Source of the DNA: an uncultured Collinsella sp.
GTDB lineage: Bacteria; Actinomycetota; Coriobacteriia; Coriobacteriales; Coriobacteriaceae
Direction: 5' to 3'
DNA length: 7,035 nucleotides
NCBI GenBank assembly: GCA_900545555.1
Contig: UQZI01000096.1
Coordinates: forward strand, 1 to 7,035
Below are positions 5,577 through 7,035 of the stretch, piece after piece. How positions within the stretch are numbered: position 1 is the stretch's first letter; each line of letters begins with the position of its first letter. Made by a program: the position numbers and the translations under genes. A model generated the notes under the pieces. It saw nothing but the letters and a program-made list of their open reading frames with translations, had not been told where the DNA came from and ran no database searches.

Positions 5577-6026
5577 CTAGATCTCGCGCAAGGTGTTGAG
5601 AATCGTGCGCAGCGACGCATACATCTGCTCGCGCTGCTCCACACCCATAGCCTTACCGGTGGTATCGAGCACCTCGCGAATGATGCGGTCCGCCTCGCTC
5701 ATGCTCTCGCCGCCTAGAGCGGTCAGGCGCACCGGAGCACGATACTTAACGGCGGCATCGCCCGAATCATCGACCTCAACGTAACCGCCCTCCTCCAGAT
5801 GTGCCAGTGTGCGCGAAACGGCGGCACGGGTAACGCCGGCCATGCGGGCGAGGTCGGCGCCAGTCAGGCCATCCTTGCTGCGCTCAAGATAGTACAGGCA
5901 CATAACGTCGGAGCCCTTGAGGCCCAGCCTTGCGCCTTCGGACGTCTTGATACGCTGGATCTCCTTGTAGAGCCCGCTGATCAGTCCGACAAAGTCCTCG
6001 AAACGTGTCTCGTCGTTCTGCTGCAT
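5577..6026 (-). CDS. MarR-family transcriptional regulator
   Basis: The 149-residue protein has a MarR-type winged helix-turn-helix fold: an N-terminal dimerisation helix (about 8-30), the HTH LTGADLARMAGVTRAAVSRT (54-73) followed by LAHLEEGGYV, a wing around DDSGDAAVKYRAPVRLT (86-102), and C-terminal dimerisation helices (108-147). Such dimers bind palindromic operators and usually repress until a small ligand binds. ATG 6026 is preceded by AAAGGCGG (6036-6043), about 9 nt upstream, which is only moderate; ATG 6071 and 6092 are in frame but have no better site. It is followed 119 nt later by the DegV-family gene on the same strand. Its target and ligand are unknown; autoregulation through the upstream region (6027-6130) is plausible. 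Confidence 0.92.
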   Translation of the reverse strand: MQQNDETRFEDFVGLISGLYKEIQRIKTSEGARLGLKGSDVMCLYYLERSKDGLTGADLARMAGVTRAAVSRTLAHLEEGGYVEVDDSGDAAVKYRAPVRLTALGGESMSEADRIIREVLDTTGKAMGVEQREQMYASLRTILNTLREI

Positions 6027-6047
6027 GGGAGACGACCGCCTTTCGCT

Positions 6048-6085
6048 TGCATAATGCTTACGGGTAAACATCTTAGTCGCATAAG
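6048..6085. promoter_or_regulatory. Short inverted repeat upstream of the marR-type gene; possible operator
   Basis: Read on the minus strand, GCTTA and TAAGC form an inverted repeat across this stretch, with a possible -10 box TAAGAT between them. The position just ahead of the gene fits an autoregulatory site, but the arms are only 5 bp and no good -35 box pairs with it. Confidence 0.2.
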
Positions 6086-6130
6086 CCGACACCCGTACCC
6101 AAATACCCCATTTGTTAACCCATCAACATA

Positions 6131-6170
6131 AAAACCACCACAAAGGGGATAGGAACCTTTGTAGTGGTTT
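6131..6170. repeat. Dispersed palindromic repeat, copy C; likely terminator of the B3/B4 gene
   Basis: AAACCACCACAAAGG (6132-6146) and CCTTTGTAGTGGTTT (6156-6170) form a 15-bp stem with a single mismatch (A6163 against C6139) around the loop GGATAGGAA. It lies 29 nt past the stop of the minus-strand B3/B4 gene; on that strand the stem ends in a T-run (GGTTTTTATG). GTTAAC is at 6114-6119. Orientation is the same as copy A. Confidence 0.88.
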
Positions 6171-6199
6171 GGGGCATCGAGTTTGATCCGCAGACTTCG

Positions 6200-6919
6200 C
6201 TACAGCCCCACGCAAGGATTGTCGCGGGTCACAAGCGTTTTAACGACAACCGTCGCTCCCAGATAGCGCTCGAGCAGCTCGGCTAAGCGATCGATCGCGG
6301 CCTGGCAATCCCCCATCCGCTCGGGCTCCACGCACTCAATCGCCAGGAAAGCATCGGCCGAATCATCGGACAGGGCCGTTCGAACGCCATCGCGCCAGTT
6401 CCAGCAGCGGCATACGGCGCCCGCATCATCGATGTAGGCGAGCTCGCCGGGCAGCGTCGGGTCATCTGTCTCCTCGCCAAGCGGCAGAAATGAATCGCCA
6501 CCGTCGGTCACCTTCAGGCAAAGGTCTCCCTCAATCGCGTGCAAATCCTCGCCGCCTACGGGCAGCGCGTAGGACAGCGACACCGTGTTGTAGATGTCCA
6601 CCGCGGGCGTAATGTGGCCCACCGGCTTTCCTTTGAGCACGCGCTTGAGCAGGTTCTCAATTGAGCAACGCGCGCCCTTCTTGGTCTTGAATAGGCGATA
6701 TGCCTCGCGCCATGCCTTAACCGGCGCATTCTCGCTGATGGTATCACTCGTCAGGTGACGCTCCGCATCGATATTGGCGCGGTCGAGCAACGCGGCAATC
6801 GCATCAACGTCCTCTTGAGGAATCTGAGCCGCGGGCTTCATGCCCTTTACGACCACAACACCGACAGCCGCCTGCGGAAATAGCTCCCAAAACGAATCCT
6901 CGGCAACGAAACTCTTCAT
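6200..6919 (-). CDS. Solo B3/B4 tRNA-binding-domain protein
   Basis: The 239-residue protein matches the free-standing B3/B4 domain family (COG3382 type), related to the editing domain of the phenylalanyl-tRNA synthetase beta chain. Recognisable segments are NAPVKAWREAYRLF (64-77), RCSIENLLKRVLKGKP (84-99), the core PAVDIYNTVSLSYALPVGGE (105-124) and CRCWNWRDG (170-178). Homologous domains remove mischarged amino acids from tRNA within the synthetase; a trans-editing role for this stand-alone copy is inference. ATG 6919 is chosen because AAGGGAG lies at 6925-6931, 5 nt upstream; the frame also holds ATG 6934, which would overlap that site. It stands alone between a terminator (6964-7022) upstream and repeat copy C downstream, so it is probably monocistronic, with its promoter in the roughly 45 bp before it; none is clear by eye. 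Confidence 0.9.
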   Translation of the reverse strand: MKSFVAEDSFWELFPQAAVGVVVVKGMKPAAQIPQEDVDAIAALLDRANIDAERHLTSDTISENAPVKAWREAYRLFKTKKGARCSIENLLKRVLKGKPVGHITPAVDIYNTVSLSYALPVGGEDLHAIEGDLCLKVTDGGDSFLPLGEETDDPTLPGELAYIDDAGAVCRCWNWRDGVRTALSDDSADAFLAIECVEPERMGDCQAAIDRLAELLERYLGATVVVKTLVTRDNPCVGL

Positions 6920-6924
6920 GTGCT

Positions 6925-6931
6925 CTCCCTT
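6925..6931 (-). promoter_or_regulatory. Ribosome binding site fixing the B3/B4 start
   Basis: On the minus strand this reads AAGGGAG, 5 nt before ATG 6919. The alternative ATG 6934 lies inside the upstream edge of this region and has no site of its own. Confidence 0.8.
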
Positions 6932-6961
6932 CATAGCATGCGCCCGAGCCCGGGTGCCTAA

Positions 6962-7022
6962 ACAAAAAGCGCCCTTACGACGGCCACCTTCAAAGTCCTA
7001 CGGTGCCGCCACAAGAGCGCTT
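6962..7022 (-). terminator. Strong intrinsic terminator of a gene beyond the right edge
   Basis: Read on the minus strand, 7020-7002 pairs with 6988-6969 in a nearly continuous stem of about 19 bp (GCGC at the base, several G-T wobbles, one bulged base) with a 13-nt loop. GCGCTTTTTGTTT follows as a U-rich tail. A minus-strand TAA at 7023-7021 directly precedes the stem and could be the stop codon of the off-window gene. Confidence 0.75.
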
Positions 7023-7035
7023 ACGCTGTCCCCAT

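Noticed and set aside
4146..6170. The three palindromes considered as a CRISPR array
   Set aside because: Copies are separated by hundreds of bases containing genes, orientations differ, and no regular spacers or cas genes are present.

Overview
The window looks like chromosomal DNA of a gut coriobacterium (Actinomycetota), probably Collinsella or a close relative. The reasons are high GC with C/G-ending codons, the protein types, and the dispersed CCACCACAAAGG palindromes, which I associate with Collinsella. The genus assignment is inference from memory and not a database match. The genes are mostly housekeeping or small accessory genes. I see no phage, insertion sequence, CRISPR array, tRNA or rRNA gene.

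Layout: (1) 1-938, minus strand: a PflX/COG1313-type radical SAM protein that runs off the left edge. (2) 939-1462: a gene-free stretch holding a probable 6S-like structured RNA ending in a strong intrinsic terminator, then a separate perfect palindrome. (3) 1463-2662, plus: a WecA/TagO/MraY-family membrane sugar-phosphate transferase that starts lipid-linked cell-envelope glycan synthesis. (4) 2822-3871, plus: trpS, followed by two back-to-back hairpins and a roughly 330-bp convergent intergenic stretch. (5) Minus-strand block from right to left: a solo B3/B4-domain protein (6919-6200), a MarR-type regulator (6026-5577), a DegV/FakB-like fatty-acid-binding protein (5457-4603) and a short single-domain MGMT-like protein (4523-4203). 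(6) 6935-7035: a strong minus-strand terminator for a gene beyond the right edge.

The most distinctive non-coding signal is a repeat family. Three copies (4146-4186, 4553-4592, 6131-6170) have 15-16-bp arms around a 9-nt loop. Each lies 11-30 bases past the stop codon of a minus-strand gene, where it can act as a terminator, and each has a GTTAAC 11-15 nt from the same arm. Two copies in inverted orientation bracket the MGMT-like gene. The MarR and DegV genes are adjacent on one strand and may form a small fatty-acid-responsive unit; this is inference. Most other long open frames are antisense shadows of the real genes.
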